Shown piece after piece: positions 54,025 to 61,967 of a stretch of DNA of 64,000 nucleotides. Where the stretch lies: NCBI GenBank assembly GCA_016125275.1, contig WGMB01000009.1, forward strand, positions 1 through 64,000, in the 5' to 3' direction. Source of the stretch: Acidobacteriota bacterium. Its GTDB lineage: Bacteria; Acidobacteriota; Terriglobia; Bryobacterales; UBA6623. Made by a program: the position numbers and the translations under genes. The notes beneath the pieces are model-generated. The model saw nothing but the letters and a program-made list of their open reading frames with translations. It was not told where the DNA came from and did no database searches. Positions within the stretch are counted from its first letter, which is position 1, and every line of letters begins with the position of its first letter.

Positions 54025-55110
54025 TCAGATCAGGATCTGCCAGGGGTCTCGAAAGCCGCCGTCGGCCACCTCTTCCCACATCATCAACGCTTGGGTGGCG
54101 ACGATGGTGGATTCGGTGTCGGCCTCGGCTCCGCCCGGCTGGGCCTTGTAGCGCGGCAATACGAAGGCGCCGTGGAGGCGGGGGTTATCGGAAAGCAACT
54201 GCCGCTGCAGCAGCTCGTCGCGCTCCCGCTCCGCTTCCCAGCGGTCGAGCTCGATGATGCCGAAGCTATCGGCATACAGCCGCAGCCGCAGCAAGCGGGC
54301 CAGGGCTTGCGGCGACGACGAGCCGTTGGCCTCGATCACGCCGCGCTCCAGCCGCAACAGTCCCGATTGGAACGCCAGTGACGCCCGCGAGTCCAAATGA
54401 GCGATCGGCAGCAGGCCCTCCAGAAACAATGCGTAGCGCTCCAGCGCGGGCACCAGCTCCTTGCGGTCGATCCACTCCGGCAACAGGGTCTCGTGCCGCA
54501 CGATCGCCCACCGCAGCATCTGTTCGGCAGCGTCGTCGAACTCCCGCAGCCCGCCGTCTTCGGCCAACCGCCAGAAGGCCACGGCCACCTTGAGCTGGTC
54601 CGCCTCGGCGTCAGCGTCGAAGTCCGGCGACTGGTAGTCCAGATCGTAGGAGAGAAAGTAGGCCCCGTCCACGCGCGACATCCGCGTGCGGATCGCCCGG
54701 GCGCAGCGCGCCGCGCATTCGCGGTAGGCGTTGTCGCCGGTAGCCTGCCACAGCGAAACCAGCGCCTGCAGGGCGGCGGCGCAGCCGGTGATGGTGGCCT
54801 TGCGCGCCGCGGCGGCTTGACCCGTCGCAACGCCGTCGCCCGTGGGGAACTCCTGAACGAACAGGTCCGTGGTCAGATCGAACGCCCGATCCAGCAAGAA
54901 GCGCCCGGCGCGAACCGCCAGCTCCCTTTGGCGAGGGTCTTCCGGATCGCCCAGCGTCAGCATCGCCTGGATGTAGCGGCCGGTGGCATGCACCGACACC
55001 GGGTCGAACTGCTCGCCGTCCGCCGCATACTTGGCGTGAACGCCCCCTTCGGCCTCCTGGACTCCCGAGCCCAGCAGCCAACCCAAACCAGATTCGATCG
55101 CGGATTGCAT
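54025..55110 (-). CDS. alpha/alpha-toroid (six-hairpin-like) protein of unknown function
   Basis: This 361-residue helical protein has repeated hairpins with aromatic-rich pairs: SVHATGRYIQAMLTLGDPED, AAALQALVSLWQATGDNAYRECAARCARAIR and LPEWIDRKELVPALERYALFLEGLL. This is the layout of six-hairpin glycosidase or terpenoid-cyclase-like toroids. There is no signal peptide from ATG 55110, and the frame runs on to 55227 without a better start. No catalytic acid pair of a known glycosidase is obvious. It is flanked by a divergent secreted protein gene. I cannot assign a reaction. Confidence 0.6.
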   Translation of the reverse strand: MQSAIESGLGWLLGSGVQEAEGGVHAKYAADGEQFDPVSVHATGRYIQAMLTLGDPEDPRQRELAVRAGRFLLDRAFDLTTDLFVQEFPTGDGVATGQAAAARKATITGCAAALQALVSLWQATGDNAYRECAARCARAIRTRMSRVDGAYFLSYDLDYQSPDFDADAEADQLKVAVAFWRLAEDGGLREFDDAAEQMLRWAIVRHETLLPEWIDRKELVPALERYALFLEGLLPIAHLDSRASLAFQSGLLRLERGVIEANGSSSPQALARLLRLRLYADSFGIIELDRWEAERERDELLQRQLLSDNPRLHGAFVLPRYKAQPGGAEADTESTIVATQALMMWEEVADGGFRDPWQILI

Positions 55111-55225
55111 GGATTTGATGGCGAGGCCAGAGTAGCATGGGGGTTCGGCCTCTCCGCTACGAGGAAGGTCCCCAGATCCGTTCCTGGTCTCGTACTGTCC
55201 GGAAGTACTAGTCAAAAGTACCAAC

Positions 55226-55768
55226 ATGCAGATTCAGCCCCGTTCTCTCTTTGTTTTCATACTGTTGGCGATCTCGTCGGCAGCGCCGGCCGCAGCCGAA
55301 TCCGCCGGAGGCCTGAGCTGGACGGCTCCGAAAGGCTGGACCGCGCAGCAGCGCCCCATGCGCGCGGCGAACTATGTGGTCCCGGCCGCCGGCGGCGATT
55401 CCGAGGCCGGCGAATGCGCCGTCTACTACTTCGGCGCCGGCCAAGGCGGCGGCGTGGACGCCAACATCGAGCGCTGGATCTCACAGTTCCGCGCGCCCGA
55501 CGGCGGGTCGGCCAAATCGCTGGCCAAGCGCTCGGAGAAGACGGTCCACGGTCTGAAGGTGTCGATGCTCGACCTCACCGGCACCTACCTGTTCAAGCCG
55601 TTCCCCATGGCCCCGCAGGCCACGCCCAAGCCGGGCTATCGCATGTTGGCCGCGATCGTGCCGGGGCCGGACGCGCCGATCTTCTTCAAGCTGACCGCCC
55701 CCAAGAAGACCGCCGACGCCGCCGAGGCGGCCTTCCTGGCGATGATCGAGTCGATTCACAAGCCCTGA
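55226..55768 (+). CDS. secreted protein of unknown function
   Basis: This 180-residue protein has a signal peptide (MQIQPRSLFVFILLAISSAAPAAA). Conserved-looking elements are LSWTAPKGWTAQQRPMRAANYVVP, ECAVYYFGAGQGGGVDANIERWISQF and a C-terminal TADAAEAAFLAMIESI helix. It resembles small Planctomycete/Acidobacterial secreted proteins of unknown role. A GC-rich hairpin follows its stop. ATG 55226 is the only suitable start. Confidence 0.65.
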   Translation: MQIQPRSLFVFILLAISSAAPAAAESAGGLSWTAPKGWTAQQRPMRAANYVVPAAGGDSEAGECAVYYFGAGQGGGVDANIERWISQFRAPDGGSAKSLAKRSEKTVHGLKVSMLDLTGTYLFKPFPMAPQATPKPGYRMLAAIVPGPDAPIFFKLTAPKKTADAAEAAFLAMIESIHKP

Positions 55769-55785
55769 GGCCGCGGCCCGGCCTC
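55767..55785 (+). terminator. possible terminator hairpin
   Basis: GAGGCC and GGCCTC form a 6-bp stem with a 7-nt loop that includes the stop codon region of the preceding gene. Followed by ATTCGT, not a strong U-tract. Confidence 0.35.
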
Positions 55786-55845
55786 ATTCGTACCCGCCCG
55801 TTGAGCGCCTCCCGGCGCTATCGTGGCGAACAGGAGCCCATTGCC

Positions 55846-56391
55846 ATGCGTCGCATCGCTTTCGCCTGCCTGCTGTCGGTTCTATCCGCCGGCTTGATTT
55901 CCGCCCAGGAGCAGCCCGAGCACGTCTATCCGCTCGTGAAGGGCCACGGAGGCATCGTGCGGCTCCCCGACGCCGTGCAGCAGCCGCGCCCGCTGGCCAA
56001 GGTCGTCCTTGACGTCACCCGCGGCGGACGCGAGCCCGACGGCGTGCTGACCGCCCTCGACCGCGTGGCGCGCTACGTCAACCTCTACGCCGAAGCCGGC
56101 GCAGGCTTCGAGCAGGGCCTCGAGGTCGCCGTCGTCTTCCACGGCGGCGCGACCGTGGCGGCTCTGAGCGACGCCGCCCACCAGAAGCATCTCGGCAAGC
56201 CCAACCCCGATATGGCCCTGATCAAGAATCTGGCCGATCTGGGCGTGCAGTTCTACGTCTGCGGCCAATCGCTCACGCACGCCGGCTACAAGCCCGCCGA
56301 GACCTCCAGCCAGGTGCAGGTGGCCGTGGCCGCCGCCACCGCCCTGATCGAGTTGCAGCGCGACGGCTACTCCTACATGCCGTTGTTCTGA
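55846..56391 (+). CDS. exported DsrE/DsrF-like protein
   Basis: This 181-residue protein has a signal peptide (MRRIAFACLLSVLSAGLISAQ) and a DsrE-type fold: KVVLDVTRGG, GLEVAVVFHGGATVAAL, LADLGVQFYVCGQSL. The Cys in VQFYVCGQ lies where the sulfur-carrier Cys of some DsrE/YchN proteins occurs, but a periplasmic copy is unusual and the sulfur role is inference. CAGGAG lies upstream of ATG 55846. It stands between a secreted unknown and the HAD-UbiA gene. Confidence 0.78.
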   Translation: MRRIAFACLLSVLSAGLISAQEQPEHVYPLVKGHGGIVRLPDAVQQPRPLAKVVLDVTRGGREPDGVLTALDRVARYVNLYAEAGAGFEQGLEVAVVFHGGATVAALSDAAHQKHLGKPNPDMALIKNLADLGVQFYVCGQSLTHAGYKPAETSSQVQVAVAAATALIELQRDGYSYMPLF

Positions 56392-56410
56392 GCAGGCCGA
56401 AAGGTCGGCT

Positions 56411-56416
56411 TATACT
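56411..56416 (+). promoter_or_regulatory. -10 box with leaderless spacing before the HAD-UbiA gene
   Basis: TATACT ends 7 nt before the ATG at 56424, the same geometry as at 21294 and 60118, so transcription probably starts at the A of the ATG. Confidence 0.55.
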
Positions 56417-56423
56417 AGGGCAA

Positions 56424-57950
56424 ATGGCCCGGGAGCGCGAAGCCGGCCACCCCGTGGCTGCTGTAGGTGAGGCGCGGCCGGCGGGCGAAAGTCCCCTCGA
56501 GCCGCCCGGGGCCGCCGTCCCCCCGAATCCCCTGGATCCCCGCGTCGCGGTCGTCGACCTCGACGGGACGCTCATCCAGACCGACCTGCTGGTGGAAGGG
56601 CTGACCGCCCATCTCGGCCAGAATGTTCTCCGTCTGCCCGCGGCGATCGCTTTGCTGCAGCGAGGCAAGGCGCATCTCAAGCGCGCCATGGCCGAGCGCC
56701 ACGGAGTACAGGCCGACCGGCTGCCCTACAACCAAGAGCTCATCGAGGACTTGCAACAACGCAAGAATCGCGGCGACTTCCTGGTCCTGGCAACCGCCGC
56801 CGACAGCGAGCTCGCCCAGGCCGTCGCGGACGAGCTTGGCTTGTTCGACGCGGTCGTCGCCTCCTCCGACGGGATCAACCGCCGCGGCGCGCGCAAGCTC
56901 GAAGCCGTCCGCGCCGTCATCGGCGACCAGCCGTTCCTGTTCGTTGGCGACGACAAGGAGGACCGGGCTCTGTTCGACGCCGCCGACGCCGCGATCCTCG
57001 TCGACCCGCCCGAGTCCCTGCGCCGCGACCTGGAAGCCTCCGGCAAGCTCCGCCGCGTCATCCGTACCGGTAAGAACTCCGCCAAGAGCACCCTCAAGCT
57101 GCTGCGGCCGCACCAGTGGACCAAGAACCTGCTGATCCTGGCGCCGGCCGTGGCGGGCCACAAGCTGTTCGACTGGGCCACGCTGGAGGCCCTGTTGCTG
57201 GCGATCGTGGCGTTCTCGCTGGCCGCCTCGGCGGTCTACATCTGCAACGACGCTCTGGATGTCCGCGCGGACCGAGCGCATCCGGTCAAGCGCCGGCGCC
57301 CACTGGCCTCCGGCGCCGTGCGGCTGCCCCGCGCCGCCGCAGTGGCCTTCGCGCTGGCCTTGGGAGCCGTGCTGACGGCCGCCCTGGTCGGGCCGGACTT
57401 CCTAGCCCTGCTGCTGCTCTACGCGACGGTCTCGACGGCCTATTCGATGTGGCTGAAGTCGCTGCTGGTGGTCGACCTGTTCACGCTGGTGTCGCTCTAC
57501 ATTCTTCGGCTGGCCGCCGGCCATCTCGCCGGCCACATCGCGTACTCTTTCTGGTTCATGATGTTCTTCTTCTTGATGCTGATGGGGCTGGCGCTGCTCA
57601 AACGCTACAGCGAGACGAAGATGCTCGAGACGCGCGGCCTGACGTCGGTCGAGGGCCGCGCCTACTTGGCGGCGGACACACCCATCCTCGCTGCGGTCGG
57701 CGCTTCGAGCATGATGGCCAGCGTCGTCATCCTCTCGCTGTACCTGCAGTCGGAAGCCGTCAAGGACCTCTACTCGCATCCGCTGCGCCTGGCGCCGCTG
57801 GCCGCCGTCGTCATGTTCGTGGCCCTGCGGCTGTGGCTGCTGGCGTCGCGCTCCGAGCTCGAGAAAGACCCCATCCTGCACTTGGCCTCCGATCCCTACA
57901 CCTACGTGCTGGGAGCCGTCTCGTTCGCGTTCGTCTACTTGGCCTCCTAG
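56424..57950 (+). CDS. HAD-hydrolase / UbiA-family prenyltransferase fusion (DPPR-synthase type)
   Basis: This 508-residue fusion has residues 35-215 as a HAD phosphatase (VAVVDLDGTLIQTD nucleophile, FLFVGDDKEDRALFDAADA). Residues 225-505 are a UbiA-type membrane enzyme with eight or so helices. Family motifs are KLLRPHQWTKNLLILAPA, VYICNDALDVRADRAHPVKRRRPLASG (NDxxD-type prenyl/metal site) and KRYSETKML. UbiA homologues of this type transfer phosphoribose to decaprenyl phosphate for arabinose donors; the HAD part could remove the 5-phosphate. The gene is 9 bp upstream of the GT39-like gene, so an arabinosyl or similar lipid-sugar pathway is plausible (inference). Confidence 0.85.
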   Translation: MAREREAGHPVAAVGEARPAGESPLEPPGAAVPPNPLDPRVAVVDLDGTLIQTDLLVEGLTAHLGQNVLRLPAAIALLQRGKAHLKRAMAERHGVQADRLPYNQELIEDLQQRKNRGDFLVLATAADSELAQAVADELGLFDAVVASSDGINRRGARKLEAVRAVIGDQPFLFVGDDKEDRALFDAADAAILVDPPESLRRDLEASGKLRRVIRTGKNSAKSTLKLLRPHQWTKNLLILAPAVAGHKLFDWATLEALLLAIVAFSLAASAVYICNDALDVRADRAHPVKRRRPLASGAVRLPRAAAVAFALALGAVLTAALVGPDFLALLLLYATVSTAYSMWLKSLLVVDLFTLVSLYILRLAAGHLAGHIAYSFWFMMFFFLMLMGLALLKRYSETKMLETRGLTSVEGRAYLAADTPILAAVGASSMMASVVILSLYLQSEAVKDLYSHPLRLAPLAAVVMFVALRLWLLASRSELEKDPILHLASDPYTYVLGAVSFAFVYLAS

Positions 57951-57959
57951 CAACCCTCG

Positions 57960-59465
57960 ATGTCGAATCCGCTTCGTCTGCTCGATCGCCCGCGGCTCGT
58001 CTTCGCCGTCCTAGCGGCGGTTTTTCTGGCCGGAGCCATTGGGACGGCCCTGACCGAAAAGCCCTGGTGCGACGAGGGCTGGTTCGCCAGCCCGGCGCTC
58101 AACCTGGCTCGGGAAGGCTACATGGGCACCGACCTGCTCGAGACGGCCAACACCCATCTCACCGGCATCCGCGAGCGCACCTACTGGATCTTTCCGCTCT
58201 ACCCCGTCATCCTGGCCGGCTGGTTCAAGCTCGTCGGCTACAGCCTGTTCACCATGAGGCTGGTCTCGGTACTCGCCGGCGGCGCGATCCTTTGGGCGCT
58301 GTTCACGATCGTCCGCCGCCTCAAGCTCGACTGGCGCGTCAGCGCCGTCGCGATCGGCTTGCTGATCGTGGACTACCAGTTCCTGCGGCGGGCCTCGGAA
58401 GGCCGCATGGACGCCCTGTGCGCCGCCTTCGGCTACGCCTCCATCGCGGTCTACCTCTCCTGGCGGGAGACCCGGCTGCGCCAGGCGATCCTGGCGAGCC
58501 ACGCCCTGTGCGCCGCCGCCATGATCACTCACCCCAACGGCGGCTTGTACTTTCTGCCCTTGGCGCTGGCTCAGCTTTATTTCGACTTCCGTCGGCTGCG
58601 CTGGACGGACCTACTGGCCGCCGGCGCACCTTACGTCGTCGGCTTCGGCCTGTGGTCGATCTACATCTTCCAGGACCCTCAGGACTTTCTCACCCAGCTC
58701 GGCGGCAACGCCAAGAACCGCGGCGTCTTCTGGACGGACCCCTTGCGCGCCATCGCCGACGAGCTTCGCGTGCGCTACATGGAGCAGATCGGCGGCATCG
58801 ACCCCGCCGCCGGCCTGCTCAAGAACCTCAAGGCCATCGTGCTGGCCACCATCGTCATCGGCGTCGGCGGCTTCCTGTCGACCAAGCGCTTCCGCTCCGA
58901 GCCCGCCACGCGCTATCTGGCGATGGCGACGCTGGTTCAGGCGGTCGCGCTTGCGATCCTCGACGGCTACCGCATGCACTTCTACGCCGTTCACATCGTG
59001 CCCTGGTACTTCCTGCTGACGGCCCTGTTCGTGGTGGAGGCCTGGCGCGGCGGACGCGCCCCGGCGCGGGCCGCCATCGCCGTGTGGCTGGCCGCCTACA
59101 CCGTCATCCAGGCCGGCGGCGCGGCCTACCCCATTTATCGCGACAACATGCACAACGGTTTCGAGCCGGCCGTCGCCTTCCTGCGGCCCTACGCCGAGCA
59201 GGGCAAGATGATCATGGGCAGCGCCGAGCTCGGCTTCGAGCTGGGCTTCAAGTCCAATATCGTCGACGACTGGTCGCTGGGGTGCGACAGCGGCAAGACG
59301 CCCGACGTCATCGTCGAAGAGCTGGGCTACGTCAAGAATCAGCAGAGCTGGCTGAGCCCCGGCGACCGCTGCTACGCCCACGTACAGAAGCTGCTGCACC
59401 ACTCCGGCTATCGCGTCGCCTTCGAGCAGGGCGACTTCCAGATCTACACCCGCGACGAACCCTAG
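57960..59465 (+). CDS. GT39-type membrane glycosyltransferase
   Basis: This 501-residue polytopic protein has family features: a first outer loop with LTEKPWCDEGWFASPALNLAREGYMG, the ArnT/PMT-like acidic pair, and IFPLYPVILAGWFKLVGYSLFTMRLVS. About ten helices follow, then a soluble C-terminal domain (AYPIYRDNMHNGFEPAVAFLRPYAEQGKMI). It starts 9 bp after the HAD-UbiA gene and should use a polyprenyl-phosphate sugar, perhaps the one that neighbour makes. The acceptor is unknown. Confidence 0.8.
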   Translation: MSNPLRLLDRPRLVFAVLAAVFLAGAIGTALTEKPWCDEGWFASPALNLAREGYMGTDLLETANTHLTGIRERTYWIFPLYPVILAGWFKLVGYSLFTMRLVSVLAGGAILWALFTIVRRLKLDWRVSAVAIGLLIVDYQFLRRASEGRMDALCAAFGYASIAVYLSWRETRLRQAILASHALCAAAMITHPNGGLYFLPLALAQLYFDFRRLRWTDLLAAGAPYVVGFGLWSIYIFQDPQDFLTQLGGNAKNRGVFWTDPLRAIADELRVRYMEQIGGIDPAAGLLKNLKAIVLATIVIGVGGFLSTKRFRSEPATRYLAMATLVQAVALAILDGYRMHFYAVHIVPWYFLLTALFVVEAWRGGRAPARAAIAVWLAAYTVIQAGGAAYPIYRDNMHNGFEPAVAFLRPYAEQGKMIMGSAELGFELGFKSNIVDDWSLGCDSGKTPDVIVEELGYVKNQQSWLSPGDRCYAHVQKLLHHSGYRVAFEQGDFQIYTRDEP

Positions 59466-59522
59466 CGGCCGGGCGCCTTTCGCAACCGGCCGGGTTTGTC
59501 GTATGATGCGGACCCTTGCGCC

Positions 59523-60107
59523 ATGGCGGACGAAAGCATCCCGCGCGACCAGGCTGTCAAGATCCTGGGACGCCTTCGTCTGGAACACGGCGAGGCCTCC
59601 GTGTCGAGGCCCAACGCCGCTCCGGACCGACTCAAAGCCCTGCTCTCGGACCCTCTCACCGAAGATCAGGCCGCGGCCATTGCCGCGATCGTAATGAAGT
59701 GCCTCACCCTCGAAGACTTCTTCGAGTGGCTCAGCGACCAGGAACGGCCCTGGGTCGACTTCGTGGCCCGGCGGGCGATCCGCATCCGCGAGCCCACCGT
59801 CGAGCACCTGGCCCGTTTGGAAGCCCGGGAACGGGAAGCGGCCGGCCTGCGGACCTTCTGGGAACAGGCTCGCCATGAGTTCCAGGCGCTGCCGGATCAC
59901 CAGAAACGCATCGAGGATGCCAAGGCCCGCTATCTAGCCGACGCTCCCGCCTGCCCCAACTGTTCGCGGCCGGCGTCGGAGCTGGCTTGGTTCTACTTCG
60001 AGACGCCGCCGTCGACTTGGAAGCAGCTCGCCGGCCAAGCCGGCTGGGCGGTGTGGTGCGACCGTTGCGGCGAGCAGGTCAGCCTGTTCGTGGAGATCAC
60101 CGGCTGA
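59523..60107 (+). CDS. zinc-ribbon protein of unknown function
   Basis: This 194-residue soluble protein is helical in its first 130 residues (LTEDQAAAIAAIVMKCLTLEDFFEWLSDQERPWVDF, ARLEAREREAAG). It ends with a four-Cys zinc-ribbon (CPNC ... CDRC) around residues 145-185. No family is recognised. It lies 58 bp after the glycosyltransferase and 24 bp before the first sulfatase. A TTG 27 bp upstream could start a slightly longer form, but ATG 59523 reads better. Confidence 0.65.
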   Translation: MADESIPRDQAVKILGRLRLEHGEASVSRPNAAPDRLKALLSDPLTEDQAAAIAAIVMKCLTLEDFFEWLSDQERPWVDFVARRAIRIREPTVEHLARLEAREREAAGLRTFWEQARHEFQALPDHQKRIEDAKARYLADAPACPNCSRPASELAWFYFETPPSTWKQLAGQAGWAVWCDRCGEQVSLFVEITG

Positions 60108-60117
60108 CGCCGAAGCG

Positions 60118-60123
60118 TACAAT
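60118..60123 (+). promoter_or_regulatory. -10 box with leaderless spacing before sulfatase 1
   Basis: TACAAT ends exactly 7 nt before ATG 60131, the same layout as at 21294 and 56411. Confidence 0.5.
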
Positions 60124-60130
60124 AGCGCCG

Positions 60131-61576
60131 ATGACCCGTCGAGCCTTCGTCTCCGCCCTGTCTCTGTTTCCCTTGGCCTGCGGCTCCAGCCCCCAGGCCG
60201 AGGCGCCGACCGCCGAGAAGCCCAACTTCGTGGTCCTGCTGGTGGACGACTGGGGCTGGTCCGACGCCGGCTGCCTGGGCAGCGATCTCTACCAGACGCC
60301 GAACATCGACGCCTTGACGGCGCAGAGCATGCGCTTTGCCAACGCCTACTCGGCCTGCACCGTTTGTTCGCCCACCCGGGCCGCGCTGATGACCGGCAAG
60401 TACCCGGCGCGCACGCACGTCACCGACTTCATTCGCGGCCACTCCTTTCCCCACGCCAAGCTCAGCCCGCCCGACTGGACGATGAAGATCGAGCAGCGCC
60501 ACACCACCCTGGCGGAGGCTCTGGGTGCGGCCGGCTACCACACCGCCATCGTCGGCAAGTGGCACCTGGAGCCCACCGGCGAGCCCGACGAGGATGACTA
60601 CAGGCCCGAAAAGCACGGCTTCGAGATCAACGTCGGCGGCAACGAGTGGGGCGCCCCGGCCACCTATTTCTACCCCTACGCCAAGGAAGGCTCCCCGCGC
60701 GTGATGGGGCCGCTGCCTCCCGGCGGCAAGGAAGGCGACTATCTGACGGACGTTCTCACCGAGGCCGCCGTGGAGATTCTCGGCGACTGGGGCGACCAGC
60801 CCTTCTTCCTCTATTTCCCCTACTACACCGTGCACACGCCGATCGAAGCCAAGGCGGAGTTAGAGGCGCGATTCCAGCCGCTGGTGAAGGACGGCATGCG
60901 CCACCAGGACGCCGCCTACGCCGCCATGCTCGCCAGCCTCGACGAAAGCGTCGGCAAGCTCCGCGCCCAGCTCGAGCGAATGGGCGTCGCCGACCGCACT
61001 GTGATCCTGCTGGCCGGCGACAACGGCGGTCTCGACCAGAAGGGCACCGGGCGCCCGACCGAGAACTCTCCGTTGCGCGAGGGCAAGGGCTCGGCCTACG
61101 AGGGCGGCGTGCGCGTCCCGACGGTCATCCATTGGCCCGGCGTTACCCAGCCCGGCGCCCTCAGCCAGGAGCCCGTCATCACGGTCGATCTCTATCCCAC
61201 CGTGCTCGACATCGCCGGCGTCGAGGGCGACCCGGCCCACAACGCCGAGGTCGACGGCGTGAGCCTTACGCCGCTGTTGCGCGACCCCTCGGCGAGCCTC
61301 GACCGGGAAGCCCTCTACTGGCACTACCCGCACTATCACAACGGCGGCGCCACGCCGCACTCGGCGATTCGCGCCGGGGACTGGCGGCTGGTGGAGTTCT
61401 ACGAGGACGGCCACGCCGAGCTCTACAACCTGGCCGAGGACGTGGGCGAAACCAAGGATCTGGCCGCCGCCATGCCCGACAAGACCGCCGAGCTGCAGGC
61501 CAAGCTCCACGCTTGGCGCGAGAAGGTCGGGGCTCAGCCGCCGGTCCCCAACCCCAACTACCAGCCCAAAAGGTAG
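60131..61576 (+). CDS. sulfatase (arylsulfatase A-like)
   Basis: This 481-residue exported sulfatase has the activation motif CSPTRAALMTGKYPAR with Cys79, which the formylglycine-generating enzyme must oxidise. Metal-site motifs are LLVDDWGWSDAGCLG, HTAIVGKWHL, YYTVHTPIE and LAGDNGGLDQKGTG. The N-terminus has RR and a hydrophobic stretch ending LFPLACGSS, so it is exported, possibly as a lipoprotein. Sulfatases cut sulfate esters, often from sugars. No FGE gene is in view. The next sulfatase and a TPR gene follow closely. Confidence 0.92.
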   Translation: MTRRAFVSALSLFPLACGSSPQAEAPTAEKPNFVVLLVDDWGWSDAGCLGSDLYQTPNIDALTAQSMRFANAYSACTVCSPTRAALMTGKYPARTHVTDFIRGHSFPHAKLSPPDWTMKIEQRHTTLAEALGAAGYHTAIVGKWHLEPTGEPDEDDYRPEKHGFEINVGGNEWGAPATYFYPYAKEGSPRVMGPLPPGGKEGDYLTDVLTEAAVEILGDWGDQPFFLYFPYYTVHTPIEAKAELEARFQPLVKDGMRHQDAAYAAMLASLDESVGKLRAQLERMGVADRTVILLAGDNGGLDQKGTGRPTENSPLREGKGSAYEGGVRVPTVIHWPGVTQPGALSQEPVITVDLYPTVLDIAGVEGDPAHNAEVDGVSLTPLLRDPSASLDREALYWHYPHYHNGGATPHSAIRAGDWRLVEFYEDGHAELYNLAEDVGETKDLAAAMPDKTAELQAKLHAWREKVGAQPPVPNPNYQPKR

Positions 61577-61587
61577 CCCCGCAAGGC

Positions 61588-61866
61588 TCACTCGCCGCGG
61601 TAGCCCTTGCGGTAGAGGATGCGGGCCTGCTCGCGCCAGCGATAATCGTCCGTCAGCGCCAGGATGCGCCGGTAGCACTGCTGCGCCGAGCGCCGCCGGC
61701 CCAGGCAATCGTGGGTCTTGCCCAGCTCCAGATAGGCTTCCAGCCGCGCCGCCGCGGTGGTCACCGGCGCGGTGATCACGCCCTCCAGCAGCCGCTCGGC
61801 CGCGGCGGCGTCGCCGGAGAGGCGCAGCTCACGGGCGGCTCGGACTTGCTGCAAAACCGGGTCCAT
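61588..61866 (-). CDS. small TPR-like protein
   Basis: This 92-residue helical protein has two TPR-type hairpins: AARELRLSGDAAAAERLLEG and ARLEAYLELGKTHDCLGRRRSAQQCYRRILAL. No signal peptide. It is convergent with sulfatase 1 (11 bp between stops) and divergent from sulfatase 2. It could be a true small gene or a remnant of a larger one; evidence is modest. Confidence 0.55.
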   Translation of the reverse strand: MDPVLQQVRAARELRLSGDAAAAERLLEGVITAPVTTAAARLEAYLELGKTHDCLGRRRSAQQCYRRILALTDDYRWREQARILYRKGYRGE

Positions 61867-61967
61867 AGGCGCGGCCGGCGCCCCGGCCTCCGCTCTCGAT
61901 CTTCGCAGAACCGCCGCCGCTCCAGCCGAAACCGCTCACGCCGAACCCTGTACAATGCGGGCGCCCC

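Noticed and set aside
57116-59506. 796-residue Arg-rich plus-strand ORF
   Set aside because: Frame-shifted shadow of the HAD-UbiA and GT39 genes.
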